From: an uncultured Christensenella sp.
GTDB taxonomy: Bacteria; Bacillota; Clostridia; Christensenellales; Borkfalkiaceae
DNA length: 16,531 nt
Assembly (NCBI GenBank): GCA_910579585.1
Contig: CAJTVA010000030.1
Coordinates: forward strand, 1-16,531
Direction of reading: 5' to 3'
This document shows, piece after piece, positions 1-6,906 of this stretch (positions are counted from its first letter, which is position 1; the number at the start of each line of letters is the position of its first letter). The notes under the pieces were generated by a model that worked only from the letters and a program-made list of their open reading frames with translations, did not search any database and had not been told where the DNA came from. Position numbers and translations under genes: made by a program.

Positions 1-90
1 CCGTCTGCAAAGAATACTGCGGCAAAAAAGTCTGCGGCTAAATCTACCGCAGGCGCTGCAAAGAAAGCCCCCGCAAAGAAAAAAGTCTGA
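1..90 (+). CDS. C-terminal tail of a Lys/Ala-rich basic protein (5' end outside window)
   Basis: Frame 1 is open from the window edge to TGA at 88-90 and encodes 29 residues made almost only of Lys, Ala, Ser and Thr, ending in APAKKKV. Such tails occur on bacterial histone H1-like and HU-like DNA-binding proteins and on some ribosome-associated proteins, but the folded part lies outside the window, so the family cannot be named. The composition resembles the cytoplasmic tail of the M60 protein at the other end of the window, although this copy is richer in Lys. A GC-rich hairpin follows within 15 bases, so this is the end of a transcription unit. Confidence 0.7.
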   Translation, partial: PSAKNTAAKKSAAKSTAGAAKKAPAKKKV

Positions 91-103
91 TTTTTACTTA
101 AAA

Positions 104-130
104 CCGCCCGCGCATAAAGTGCGCGGGCGG
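104..130 (+). terminator. Terminator hairpin after the Lys/Ala-rich gene
   Basis: A perfect 10-bp GC-rich stem (CCGCCCGCGC at 104-113 with GCGCGGGCGG at 121-130) encloses a 7-nt loop, 13 bases after the stop codon. The tail CTTCTAATTA is only weakly T-rich, so termination may be imperfect. It separates the upstream gene from the nadA promoter. Confidence 0.65.
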
Positions 131-163
131 CTTCTAATTACGTAAGTTACCTTATTTTTATGC

Positions 164-192
164 TTGACCGTTCGGTCGGTTTGTAGTATAAT
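164..192 (+). promoter_or_regulatory. nadA promoter with palindrome over the -35 box
   Basis: TTGACC at 164-169 and a consensus TATAAT at 187-192 are separated by 17 bp, a near-ideal sigma-A promoter. The -10 box ends 7 bases before the nadA ATG at 200, so the predicted transcription start coincides with the start codon, and no Shine-Dalgarno sequence precedes the ATG. A palindrome, GACCG-TT-CGGTC at 166-177, overlaps the -35 box, followed by a further CGGT, and looks like a repressor operator. Which protein binds it is unknown. Confidence 0.75.
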
Positions 193-199
193 TTCTGCG

Positions 200-1114
200 A
201 TGATTAAAGATTTACAACAGCAGATTTTGAACTTAAAGAGCGAAAAGGATATCTGCATTTTAGCGCACAGCTATATGTCGGAAGAGATTTGCGAGATCGC
301 GGATTTCGTGGGCGACAGCTACGCACTTTCCGTAAAGACAAAGACCGCGCCGCAGGGTACCGTCATTATGTGCGGAGTGCGTTTTATGGCGGAAACCGTG
401 AAGATGTTGTCGCCGCAGAAAAAAGTTATTCTTGCCAACCCCGACGCGGGCTGTCCTATGGCGGAGCAGTTCGATAAAGAGATTATCGCGCAGGTTAAAA
501 AGACGTATCCCGACTACGCCGTAGTCGCGTACGTCAACACCACGGCAGAGCTGAAAACCGTTGCGGACGTGTGCGTGACTTCTTCCAGCGCAGTAAAAAT
601 CTGCCGCGCCCTGCCGAGTGAGAATATCCTGTTTATTCCCGATATCAATTTGGGAACTTACGTAAAAGCGCAGGTGCCCGAAAAGAACTTCAAGCTTTTG
701 TCGGGCGGTTGCCCCACGCACGCAAAAATTGAAAAAGAGGAAGTGCTAGCCGCTAAAAAGGCGCACCCCGACGCGCTGTTTCTCGTTCACCCCGAGTGCC
801 GTCCCGAAGTCGTTGAGCTGGCAGACTACGTAGGTTCGACCTCAGGAATTATGGAATTCGCCGAAATATCGGGCGGTAAAGAGTTCATTATCGGAACCGA
901 GAACTCAATCGTCCAGCACTTGCAGTTCAAGTGCCCCGGCAAAAGCTTTTATCCGCTTTCAAAAGATTTGGTCTGCCACAATATGAAAATAACCACCCTG
1001 CCGGACGTTTTAAGCTGTGTCCTCGGCAAAGGCGGCGAAGAAATCGTTATGGACGAAAAATTGCGCATGCAGGCAGTGAAATGCATAGAAAAAATGATTG
1101 AACTCGGGGGCTAA
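200..1114 (+). CDS. nadA: Quinolinate synthase NadA
   Basis: This 304-residue protein condenses iminoaspartate with dihydroxyacetone phosphate to quinolinate, the second step of de novo NAD synthesis, using a [4Fe-4S] cluster. The three cluster Cys of the NadA family are visible: C85 in GCPMA, C171 in GGCPTH and C259 in VCHNMK. Also present are ILAHSY near the N-terminus, YVNTTAELK, PDINLG (the family usually has R or Q in place of I), LVHPEC and ADYVGSTSG. The length matches the family. ATG at 200 is chosen because an upstream in-frame TTG at 164 is the -35 box, and the next Met (26) lies inside the conserved AHSYM motif. nadB and nadC are not adjacent. Instead an Rrf2 regulator follows after 5 bp, and then iscS and iscU, which fits supply of the cluster. 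Confidence 0.96.
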   Translation: MIKDLQQQILNLKSEKDICILAHSYMSEEICEIADFVGDSYALSVKTKTAPQGTVIMCGVRFMAETVKMLSPQKKVILANPDAGCPMAEQFDKEIIAQVKKTYPDYAVVAYVNTTAELKTVADVCVTSSSAVKICRALPSENILFIPDINLGTYVKAQVPEKNFKLLSGGCPTHAKIEKEEVLAAKKAHPDALFLVHPECRPEVVELADYVGSTSGIMEFAEISGGKEFIIGTENSIVQHLQFKCPGKSFYPLSKDLVCHNMKITTLPDVLSCVLGKGGEEIVMDEKLRMQAVKCIEKMIELGG

Positions 1115-1119
1115 GCCGT

Positions 1120-1512
1120 ATGATGATAACGACCAAGGGCAGAAACGCCCTTAAAATTATGATTGAGCTTGCTCGGTGCGAGGGCGAGGGGTTTATTTCC
1201 CTGAACGACGTCGCCGAGCGGCAGAAAGAATCGGTTAAGTATCTGGAAGCTTCTGCGGCGCAGCTTTCTGCGGCGGGCTTTGTCGTAAGCGCTCGCGGCA
1301 AAAGCGGCGGATATAAACTGGCGCGCCCCGCAAAAAATTACAGCGTTGCGGAAATTCTGACCGCGGGCGAAGGCTCGCTTGCGCCCGTTTCTTGCCTTAT
1401 AAGCGGCTGTGAAAACGCAGGCACCTGCCAGACGTTGCCACTATTCAAAGAACTTGACGAAGTTATAATGAATTTTTTAAATTCCAAGACACTGAAAGAC
1501 CTGATAGACTGA
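1120..1512 (+). CDS. iscR: Rrf2/IscR-type transcriptional regulator
   Basis: This 130-residue protein begins MMITTKGRNALKIMIELA, the typical Rrf2 start, with a winged helix-turn-helix and a wing GKSGGYKLAR at residues 60-69. Three Cys, C92, C97 and C103 (spacing x4, x5), sit where IscR proteins bind an Fe-S cluster, so it probably senses cluster status. The E. coli IscR fourth ligand (His107) has no equivalent, as is usual in clostridial members. The gene starts 5 bp after nadA and its G-rich ribosome site (GGGGG, 1106-1110) lies inside the end of nadA, so the two are translationally close. The likely targets are the inverted repeats upstream of iscS, 70 bp further on. A CymR-like role in cysteine control cannot be excluded, but the Cys triad favours IscR. 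Confidence 0.88.
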   Translation: MMITTKGRNALKIMIELARCEGEGFISLNDVAERQKESVKYLEASAAQLSAAGFVVSARGKSGGYKLARPAKNYSVAEILTAGEGSLAPVSCLISGCENAGTCQTLPLFKELDEVIMNFLNSKTLKDLID

Positions 1513-1582
1513 CAAAGCGTTAAAAATAAAACAATAAATAAAGCTTTTATAAAAATGCTTTAAATATTTTATATTATCGATT

Positions 1583-1645
1583 AATTCCTATTGACAAAGT
1601 AGGAATTTATTTTTATAATTAAATCATACTAAACAAATAGGAATT
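1583..1645 (+). promoter_or_regulatory. iscS promoter with two Rrf2-type operator boxes
   Basis: TTGACA (1591-1596) and TATAAT (1614-1619), spaced by 17 bp, form a consensus promoter. A perfect inverted repeat, AATTCCTA-N9-TAGGAATT (1583-1607), straddles the -35 box. A second box with the same 8-9-8 geometry lies at 1621-1645: its left arm AAATCATA matches 6 of 8 positions and its right arm TAGGAATT is perfect. This second box covers the predicted start of transcription and the ribosome-binding site. The arms resemble operators of Rrf2 proteins such as CymR/IscR, and the rrf2 gene lies immediately upstream. Binding is inferred. Confidence 0.8.
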
Positions 1646-1651
1646 AAAATT

Positions 1652-2842
1652 TTGAAAACGGTTTATGTAGACAACGCGGCAACTACCGCGATGAGCGATA
1701 AAGCAATAGAAGCAATGACGCCGTATTTAAAGGGGGTTTACGGAAATCCCTCTTCATTGCACACGGTCGGACAAGCCGCCAAAGAGCATTTAGAGGACGC
1801 GCGCGAAAGAATTGCAAAGTGCTTGAATTGCGAGCCCAAAGAACTTTATTTCACTTCGGGCGGGTCGGAAGCCGATAACCAGGCGATACGCTCCGCCGCG
1901 CAGAACGGTGCGCGAAAAGGCAAAAAACATATCGTTTCTACCACGTTCGAGCACCACGCAGTATTGCATACTTTGAAAAAACTCGAAAAAGAGGGGTTTG
2001 AGGTCACGTACCTTCCAGTGCACCCCGACGGGCTTATAACGGCGGAAGAGGTCGGCGCCGCAATTCGGCCCGACACCGCGCTTGTAACAGTTATGTTTGC
2101 CAATAACGAGGTGGGCACGATTCTTCCGATAGCCGAAATAGGCGCAATCTGCCGCGAAAAGGGCGTAATTTTCCACACCGACGCGGTGCAGGCGGTAGGG
2201 CATATCCCCGTAGACGTGCAGGCGCAGAATATCGATATGCTGTCGCTGTCCGCGCATAAATTCCACGGCGCGAAGGGTGTCGGTGCGCTTTACGTCAGGC
2301 GCGGAATACCTTTAAACACGTTTATAGACGGCGGTGCGCAAGAAAGAAACAAACGCGCTGGCACGGAAAATCTTGCAGGTATTGCCTCTATGGCGGCGGC
2401 TTTGGAAGAAGCGTGCGAAAATATGGGCAAGAACGCGAAAAAGCTTGCGGCGCTCCGCGACAGGCTTATCGAAGGGCTTTTGAAAGTGCCGCACTCAAAA
2501 CTCAACGGCGACAGAAAAAAAAGACTTCCGTCGAACGTCAATATCTGCTTCGAGGGGATAGAGGGCGAAAGCCTGTTATTACTTCTCGACGCGAAAGGAA
2601 TTTACGCATCCAGCGGTTCGGCTTGTACTTCGGGTTCGTTGGACCCCTCGCATGTTCTGCTTGCCTTAGGGCTTCCGCACGAGATTGCGCACGGGTCTTT
2701 GCGGCTTAGTTTGTCAGAGTATAACACTGAGGAAGAGATGGAGTATATCATTCGCGAAGTTCCGAAAGTGGTCGCGTATCTTCGAGATATTTCGCCCGTT
2801 TGGGAAGAGCTTGAAAAGGGCTTAAAACCGCATCTTATATAA
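1652..2842 (+). CDS. iscS: Cysteine desulfurase, IscS/NifS type
   Basis: This 396-residue class V aminotransferase-fold enzyme uses pyridoxal phosphate to take sulfur from L-cysteine as a persulfide for Fe-S assembly and tRNA thiolation. Visible landmarks are DNAATT at residues 7-12, H101 in FEHHAVL (expected to stack on the cofactor), HTDAVQA at 165-171, the Schiff-base lysine K203 in SAHKFHG, RAGTEN, and catalytic C325 in SSGSACTSGS. Translation starts at TTG 1652, the only start that keeps DNAATT, with AGGA at 1639-1642 as ribosome site. That site is embedded in the second operator box, so a bound regulator would cover the region encoding it. iscU follows after 47 bp. Because nadA is in the same cluster, the enzyme may also serve NadA maturation, as the nadB-adjacent NifS of Bacillus does. 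Confidence 0.95.
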   Translation: MKTVYVDNAATTAMSDKAIEAMTPYLKGVYGNPSSLHTVGQAAKEHLEDARERIAKCLNCEPKELYFTSGGSEADNQAIRSAAQNGARKGKKHIVSTTFEHHAVLHTLKKLEKEGFEVTYLPVHPDGLITAEEVGAAIRPDTALVTVMFANNEVGTILPIAEIGAICREKGVIFHTDAVQAVGHIPVDVQAQNIDMLSLSAHKFHGAKGVGALYVRRGIPLNTFIDGGAQERNKRAGTENLAGIASMAAALEEACENMGKNAKKLAALRDRLIEGLLKVPHSKLNGDRKKRLPSNVNICFEGIEGESLLLLLDAKGIYASSGSACTSGSLDPSHVLLALGLPHEIAHGSLRLSLSEYNTEEEMEYIIREVPKVVAYLRDISPVWEELEKGLKPHLI

Positions 2843-2889
2843 TTAATTAAGGGATATATGGGGGTCTAGCGCCCCAAAGGAGAAAATTT

Positions 2890-3309
2890 ATGGCACTTTA
2901 CAGTGAAAAAGTTATGGACCATTTCACCAACCCCAGAAACGTCGGTAAGATTGAAGACGCCGACGGAATAGGCGAGGTCGGCAACGCCAAGTGCGGCGAT
3001 ATTATGAAGATTTATTTGAAAATAAATGACGGCGTTATAACCGACGTCAAGTTCAATACTTTCGGGTGCGGAAGCGCGATTGCCTCCAGCTCGATGGCGA
3101 CCGAACTTATAAAGGGCAAGCCGATAACAGAAGCATTGACCCTTACGAACAAAGCGGTTGCGGAAGCGTTGGACGGGCTTCCCGCACACAAAATGCACTG
3201 CTCGGTTCTTGCAGAGGAAGCTATCCGCGCGGCAATCAAAGATTATTACGACAAAAACGGTATTGCCTATGACAAGGCGGACTTCCCCGACCCGCACGAA
3301 GAAGATTAA
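2890..3309 (+). CDS. iscU: Fe-S cluster scaffold IscU/NifU-like
   Basis: This 139-residue scaffold on which IscS-derived sulfur and iron are assembled carries the three Cys ligands C35 (NAKCGD), C60 (TFGCGSAI) and C104 (MHCSVLAEE), plus the conserved Asp D37 that aids cluster release. The size and the YSEKVMDHFTNPRNVG start match the NifU N-terminal/IscU family of Bacillota. A strong AGGAG site at 2878-2882 precedes the ATG. A small G/C hairpin (GGGG 2860-2863 with CCCC 2872-2875) sits just upstream of that site and could tune translation relative to iscS. It is probably co-transcribed with iscS. mnmA, often the next gene in clostridia, is missing here. Confidence 0.95.
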   Translation: MALYSEKVMDHFTNPRNVGKIEDADGIGEVGNAKCGDIMKIYLKINDGVITDVKFNTFGCGSAIASSSMATELIKGKPITEALTLTNKAVAEALDGLPAHKMHCSVLAEEAIRAAIKDYYDKNGIAYDKADFPDPHEED

Positions 3310-3370
3310 AAGTAATGTTTAATTAAAGTATTTTTTTTGTTCGCGATACATTCAAACTTCAAATAAAACA

Positions 3371-3401
3371 TAGCCCGACTGCGCAACGCGCAGTCGGGCT
3401 A
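3371..3401 (+). terminator. Strong hairpin between iscU and the ATPase leader
   Basis: A 14-bp perfect stem (3371-3384 with 3388-3401) with a 3-nt AAC loop lies about 60 bases after the iscU stop. The tail ATTAATATTAATC has few consecutive T, so it may be a weak terminator, an mRNA-stabilising hairpin, or a domain of the leader that follows. No convincing promoter was seen between this hairpin and the ATPase, which leaves open whether the ATPase is read through from iscU. Confidence 0.65.
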
Positions 3402-3420
3402 TTAATATTAATCTTCTAAA

Positions 3421-3546
3421 TCGGCCATTTAGTCAGCCTATGCGCCGAAAAACTTTGCAAACGTGATTTTTAGCCGAAGCGTTCAGGGATTAACCTTTCG
3501 GCATAAATAAGGACAAACCCGCATACTTTAATAACCGAGGTATGCT
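3421..3546 (+). promoter_or_regulatory. Candidate structured 5' leader of the ATPase gene
   Basis: This 126-base stretch contains several complementary segments. TCGGC (3421-3425) can pair with GCCGA (3444-3448). GCCGAA (3473-3478) can pair with TTCGGC (3497-3502), with an inner AGG/CCT extension. As an alternative, GCCGAAA (3444-3450) can pair with TTTCGGC (3496-3502). GCATAC (3521-3526) pairs with GTATGC (3540-3545), placing most of the ribosome site GAGG (3537-3540) in a hairpin loop and its last base in the stem. Mutually exclusive pairings and a partly hidden ribosome site are what a riboswitch would show. I do not recognise a known class; the yybP-ykoY manganese signature was not found. 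Confidence 0.5.
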
Positions 3547-6192
3547 ATGGCAAATTTTTGCTTCGAGGACGCAGGTCAAACGCTAAAAAAGCTTAAAACG
3601 TCCTTTTCGGGTTTGAGTAGCGCGGAAGCTACGCAAAGAATTTCAAAATACGGTAGAAACGAGCTGGAAAAAGGGAAAAGTACGGGTATTTTTAAGCTTT
3701 TTTTCTCGCAGTTCAAAGATTTTATGACCGTGCTTTTAATTGTAGCGGCGGCGGTTTCGGGGCTTATAGCCTTTCTTTCAAAGGATAAAAACGACTTAAC
3801 CGACGTTTTTATTATCCTTGCGATTATATTTTTAAACGCGCTTGTCGGCACTATTCAGCAGTACAGGGCGGATAAAGCTATTGAGAACCTTAAAAAGCTT
3901 TCCGCAAACACTTGCAAAGTTCGGCGCGACGGAAAAGAGATTATAATTCCCAACGAAGAGTTGACCGTCGGCGATATTGTGCTTTTAGAGGAGGGCGACG
4001 TTATCCCCGCCGACTGCCGTATTATCGAGTGTAATTCCCTGACTTGCGACGAGTCTGCGCTGACGGGCGAAAGCGCAAGCGTAGAGAAAAACGAAAAGCG
4101 TATTCACGGCAACAACGTTGCGCTCGGAAATATGACGAACACGCTGTTCGGCTCGACGTACGTTGTGCGCGGCAATGCAAGCGCCGTCGTGACCGCTGTC
4201 GGTATGCAGACCGAAATGGGCAAAATCGCCGCAATGTTGCAGGGCGGAAAGGCTACGAAAACTCCGCTTGAAAACAGCCTTGATAAGCTCGGAAAAATCA
4301 TTTCCGCGTTCGTCCTCACTGTAACCGCCGTAATTTTCATAATGGGAATTTTTGTGCGCGACGACGGAATTTTAAAGAATTTTATGACTTCCGTCGCAAT
4401 CGCCGTGGCGGCTATACCCGAGGGCTTGCCCGCAGTCGTCACCATAATTATGGCTATGGGCGTGCAGAAAATGAGCAAAAAAGGCGTGGTTATCCGAAAA
4501 CTGAAATCTGTAGAAACTTTGGGAAGTTGCTCGGTTATCTGCTCGGATAAAACGGGTACTTTGACGCAGAACAGGCTCAAAGTCGTTACCGCTTTTTTTG
4601 ACGGAAAAACGCGTTCGTTAAAGGATATTCGGGGGGCAAACGATAAATTATTACAATGTATGACCGTCTGCACGACGGTAAAAGGCGATAGGGGTAACTA
4701 TATCGGCGACCCCACGGAAGTGGCTTTAAGAGAGTGCGCGGACGATACGGGCTTCAGTCTTGACTTTGTGCGTTTGGGCGAGTTGCCGTTCACTTCCGAA
4801 AGAAAGATGATGACCGTTGCCGCGGACGTCGGCGGGGAAAGGCTTAGCTTTACGAAGGGCGCGCCCGACGTGCTTATCGACAAGTGCACGCACTATCTTT
4901 CTGCGGACGGCGTAAGGGCGTTTTCCGCGGCGGAGAAAAAAGCCGTTATGGACGAAAACGACCGCGCTTCGGACGAGGCTCTTCGTGTTCTCGGCTTTGC
5001 ATACAAAGTTTACGACGGGAAAATCGCGGAAGACGGGCTAATATTTATCGGGCTGTGCGGTATGACCGATGGGCTTAAAAAGGGCGTCGGAGAAGCGGTG
5101 GAAGAGTGCCGCGCGGCGGGGGTTGCGACCGTTATGATTACGGGCGACCACGTCAGAACTGCTTTTTCCATAGCAAAGAAGCTGAATATCGCAAGCGATA
5201 AGTCCGAGGTTATAACGGGCGCCGAGCTGGACGCGCTTGACGGTGCCGAGCTGGATAACGCGATTTTGCGTTGCAGAGTATTTGCGCGCGTTTCGCCTAA
5301 ACATAAAAATATTATCGTAAATTCGCTGAAAAAGCACGGAAAAGTGGTTGCGATGACGGGCGACGGCATAAACGACGCGCCTAGCATAAAGAGTGCAGAC
5401 ATCGGCATCTCAATGGGAATTTCCGGCACGGACGTCACGAAAAGCGCCTCGGACATGGTCATTTCGGACGATAATTTCACAACTATCGTTTCCGCAGTAA
5501 AAGAGGGAAGAAGAATTTCGACCAATATAAAAAAGACCATTCAGTTCTTCTTGTCAACCAACCTTGCGGAAGTTCTTGCGATACTTGTTGCTTCTTTATG
5601 CCTTTTCAAATTCGACTTCCTCTTGTCGACGCAACTTCTTTGGCTGAACCTTATAACCGACAGCTTCCCCGTGCTTGCTTTGGGTATGGAAAAGGCTGAC
5701 GACGACGTTATGAACCGTCCGCCCGAGCGCGCGGAGAAAAGCTTGTTTTCGAAAACCTCGCTCGCTTCGATTATTGTTTACGGGCTGTTTATGACCGCCG
5801 CAACGATAGGCGTTTTCGTAATTGCCCTCAACATATGGGGCAACGAAGCGGCAACAACGATGACTTTTATGACGATTTCTTTTTTGGAACTTTTCCAATC
5901 TTTCAATATACGCTCCGAAAGACAATCGGCTTTCAAACACTTCTTTTCAAATAAAATTCTGCTTATTACGGTCGCAGGCGGCGTAATTTTAAACGTTTTA
6001 CTGTGCGTAAGTCCCTTGTCTGTCGCGTTTGGGCTTGTAAAACTGTCCGCCGTGCAGTGGGCGATAGCGTTCGGCGTGTCGCTTTCGATAATTCCTCTGG
6101 GCGAATTATATAAATTAATTTTGCGGCTTACCACAAGAAGAAAATCGCGTTATTTGCCGCATATTCGCGGGGCAATCGCAAAAAAAGCGTAA
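3547..6192 (+). CDS. Ca2+-translocating P-type ATPase (P2A, SERCA-like)
   Basis: This 881-residue membrane pump exports Ca2+ at the cost of ATP. It has an N-terminal cation ATPase domain, M1-M2 at about 60-105, an actuator domain with TGES at 173-176, M3-M4 at about 250-310 with PEGLP at 291-295, phosphorylation Asp D334 in SDKTGT, nucleotide-binding KGAPD at 437-441, hinge TGDGINDAP at 604-612, and six C-terminal helices. By alignment to SERCA from memory, both calcium sites are present: E292, N672, E675, N701, T704, D705 and E781. That differs from one-site bacterial pumps such as LMCA1. ATG 3547 follows GAGG at 3537-3540. The structured leader suggests post-transcriptional control. Related pumps can carry Mn2+, so the exact ion is inferred. 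Confidence 0.92.
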   Translation: MANFCFEDAGQTLKKLKTSFSGLSSAEATQRISKYGRNELEKGKSTGIFKLFFSQFKDFMTVLLIVAAAVSGLIAFLSKDKNDLTDVFIILAIIFLNALVGTIQQYRADKAIENLKKLSANTCKVRRDGKEIIIPNEELTVGDIVLLEEGDVIPADCRIIECNSLTCDESALTGESASVEKNEKRIHGNNVALGNMTNTLFGSTYVVRGNASAVVTAVGMQTEMGKIAAMLQGGKATKTPLENSLDKLGKIISAFVLTVTAVIFIMGIFVRDDGILKNFMTSVAIAVAAIPEGLPAVVTIIMAMGVQKMSKKGVVIRKLKSVETLGSCSVICSDKTGTLTQNRLKVVTAFFDGKTRSLKDIRGANDKLLQCMTVCTTVKGDRGNYIGDPTEVALRECADDTGFSLDFVRLGELPFTSERKMMTVAADVGGERLSFTKGAPDVLIDKCTHYLSADGVRAFSAAEKKAVMDENDRASDEALRVLGFAYKVYDGKIAEDGLIFIGLCGMTDGLKKGVGEAVEECRAAGVATVMITGDHVRTAFSIAKKLNIASDKSEVITGAELDALDGAELDNAILRCRVFARVSPKHKNIIVNSLKKHGKVVAMTGDGINDAPSIKSADIGISMGISGTDVTKSASDMVISDDNFTTIVSAVKEGRRISTNIKKTIQFFLSTNLAEVLAILVASLCLFKFDFLLSTQLLWLNLITDSFPVLALGMEKADDDVMNRPPERAEKSLFSKTSLASIIVYGLFMTAATIGVFVIALNIWGNEAATTMTFMTISFLELFQSFNIRSERQSAFKHFFSNKILLITVAGGVILNVLLCVSPLSVAFGLVKLSAVQWAIAFGVSLSIIPLGELYKLILRLTTRRKSRYLPHIRGAIAKKA

Positions 6193-6207
6193 AAACTAAT
6201 AAAAAAA

Positions 6208-6240
6208 GGGCGCCGAAATAGCGCCCCTATGCTTTATCTT
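6208..6240 (+). terminator. Terminator of the ATPase gene
   Basis: GGGCGC (6208-6213) pairs with GCGCCC (6221-6226) around a 7-nt loop, preceded by an A-run and followed by a T-rich tail to about 6245. It lies 15 bases after the ATPase stop. The first TetR operator begins just beyond it. Confidence 0.75.
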
Positions 6241-6244
6241 TTTA

Positions 6245-6314
6245 TTGAACGCTGTTCAAATTCTGTTGACTTTTTTGAGTTAGAGTTTTATAATATGTTT
6301 GAACATTGTTCAAA
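6245..6314 (+). promoter_or_regulatory. TetR-gene promoter flanked by two operators
   Basis: TTGACT (6266-6271) and TATAAT (6289-6294), spaced by 17 bp, form a strong promoter. The palindrome TTGAAC-N3-GTTCAA occurs twice: at 6245-6259, upstream of the -35 box, and at 6299-6313, over the predicted start of transcription (the second copy extends by one base pair on each side). The repeated palindrome directly before a TetR-family gene points to autorepression. The operator centres are 54 bp apart, about five helical turns, so both dimers would bind the same DNA face. Confidence 0.85.
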
Positions 6315-6327
6315 GGAAGTGGTTTAT

Positions 6328-6906
6328 ATGGATAATAAAGAAGCAATCGTTCAAGCCACAATTGCGCTTATCGAAGAAAAGGGCGAAAAGCTGAACACGA
6401 TAACGGTTCGAGAAATCTGCAAGAGGGCGGAGGTCGGCTTGGGGCTTGTGAATTATTATTTCGGAAATAAGGACAAGCTTATTGCGTTTTGCGTGGAAAA
6501 AATTATTAACGGCATAGTCGAAAAATTCGCGGCTATCAGGGAGCGGACGAAAAATTTTACTCCGTTCGAGAAACTTGACTTTCTCGGCAATATGACGTTC
6601 GACTTTTTATTCGAGCATTATGCAGTGTCTAAAATTTCGATTATGACTGATATGCAGACTCCGAAAGAAAACGACAACACGCACGGGACTTACTCTGCGT
6701 ATCTGCCGCTTGTGGCTGCCTGCCGCCCCGATTGGGGGGATATCAAAGTCAAAAGAACGACCTTTTGTCTGATAACGGCTATGCAACAAGCGTTTTTAAG
6801 GAGCGAAATTATTTTGCTTTCACAGGGCGTAAATCTTAAAAACAAAGCCGAACGCAAACAATTTCACAGGCAGTTACTGCAAGATATATTGGGGGTAATG
6901 GAATGA
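6328..6906 (+). CDS. TetR/AcrR-family transcriptional regulator
   Basis: This 192-residue protein has an N-terminal TetR DNA-binding domain (residues 1-50) with helix-turn-helix ITVREICKRAEVGLGLVNYYFGNKDKL, followed by an all-helical ligand domain without a recognisable ligand signature. The start is ATG 6328, with AGGAAG at 6314-6319; an earlier in-frame ATG at 6229 lies in the upstream terminator and before the promoter, so it is not used. The stop overlaps the next gene's ATG in ATGA (6903-6906), so the oxidoreductase is translationally coupled and is probably under the same operators. The inducer is unknown. Pairing with a flavodoxin-fold reductase suggests a response to an electrophile, quinone or redox-active compound. 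Confidence 0.9.
   Translation: MDNKEAIVQATIALIEEKGEKLNTITVREICKRAEVGLGLVNYYFGNKDKLIAFCVEKIINGIVEKFAAIRERTKNFTPFEKLDFLGNMTFDFLFEHYAVSKISIMTDMQTPKENDNTHGTYSAYLPLVAACRPDWGDIKVKRTTFCLITAMQQAFLRSEIILLSQGVNLKNKAERKQFHRQLLQDILGVME

Noticed and set aside
164..199. N-terminal extension of NadA from TTG at 164
   Set aside because: These bases are the -35 box, spacer and -10 box of the promoter, and the added residues do not resemble any NadA start.
3330..3340. T8 run after iscU as a terminator
   Set aside because: No stable hairpin directly precedes it; the strong hairpin lies downstream, at 3371-3401.
3421..3546. yybP-ykoY manganese riboswitch before the P-type ATPase
   Set aside because: This class is common before such pumps, but its conserved GGGGAGUA-type segment was not found, so only an unclassified leader is claimed.
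6229..6327. 33-residue N-terminal extension of the TetR regulator from ATG 6229
   Set aside because: It would start in the ATPase terminator and run through the operators and promoter; ATG 6328 has a good ribosome site and gives the normal TetR start.
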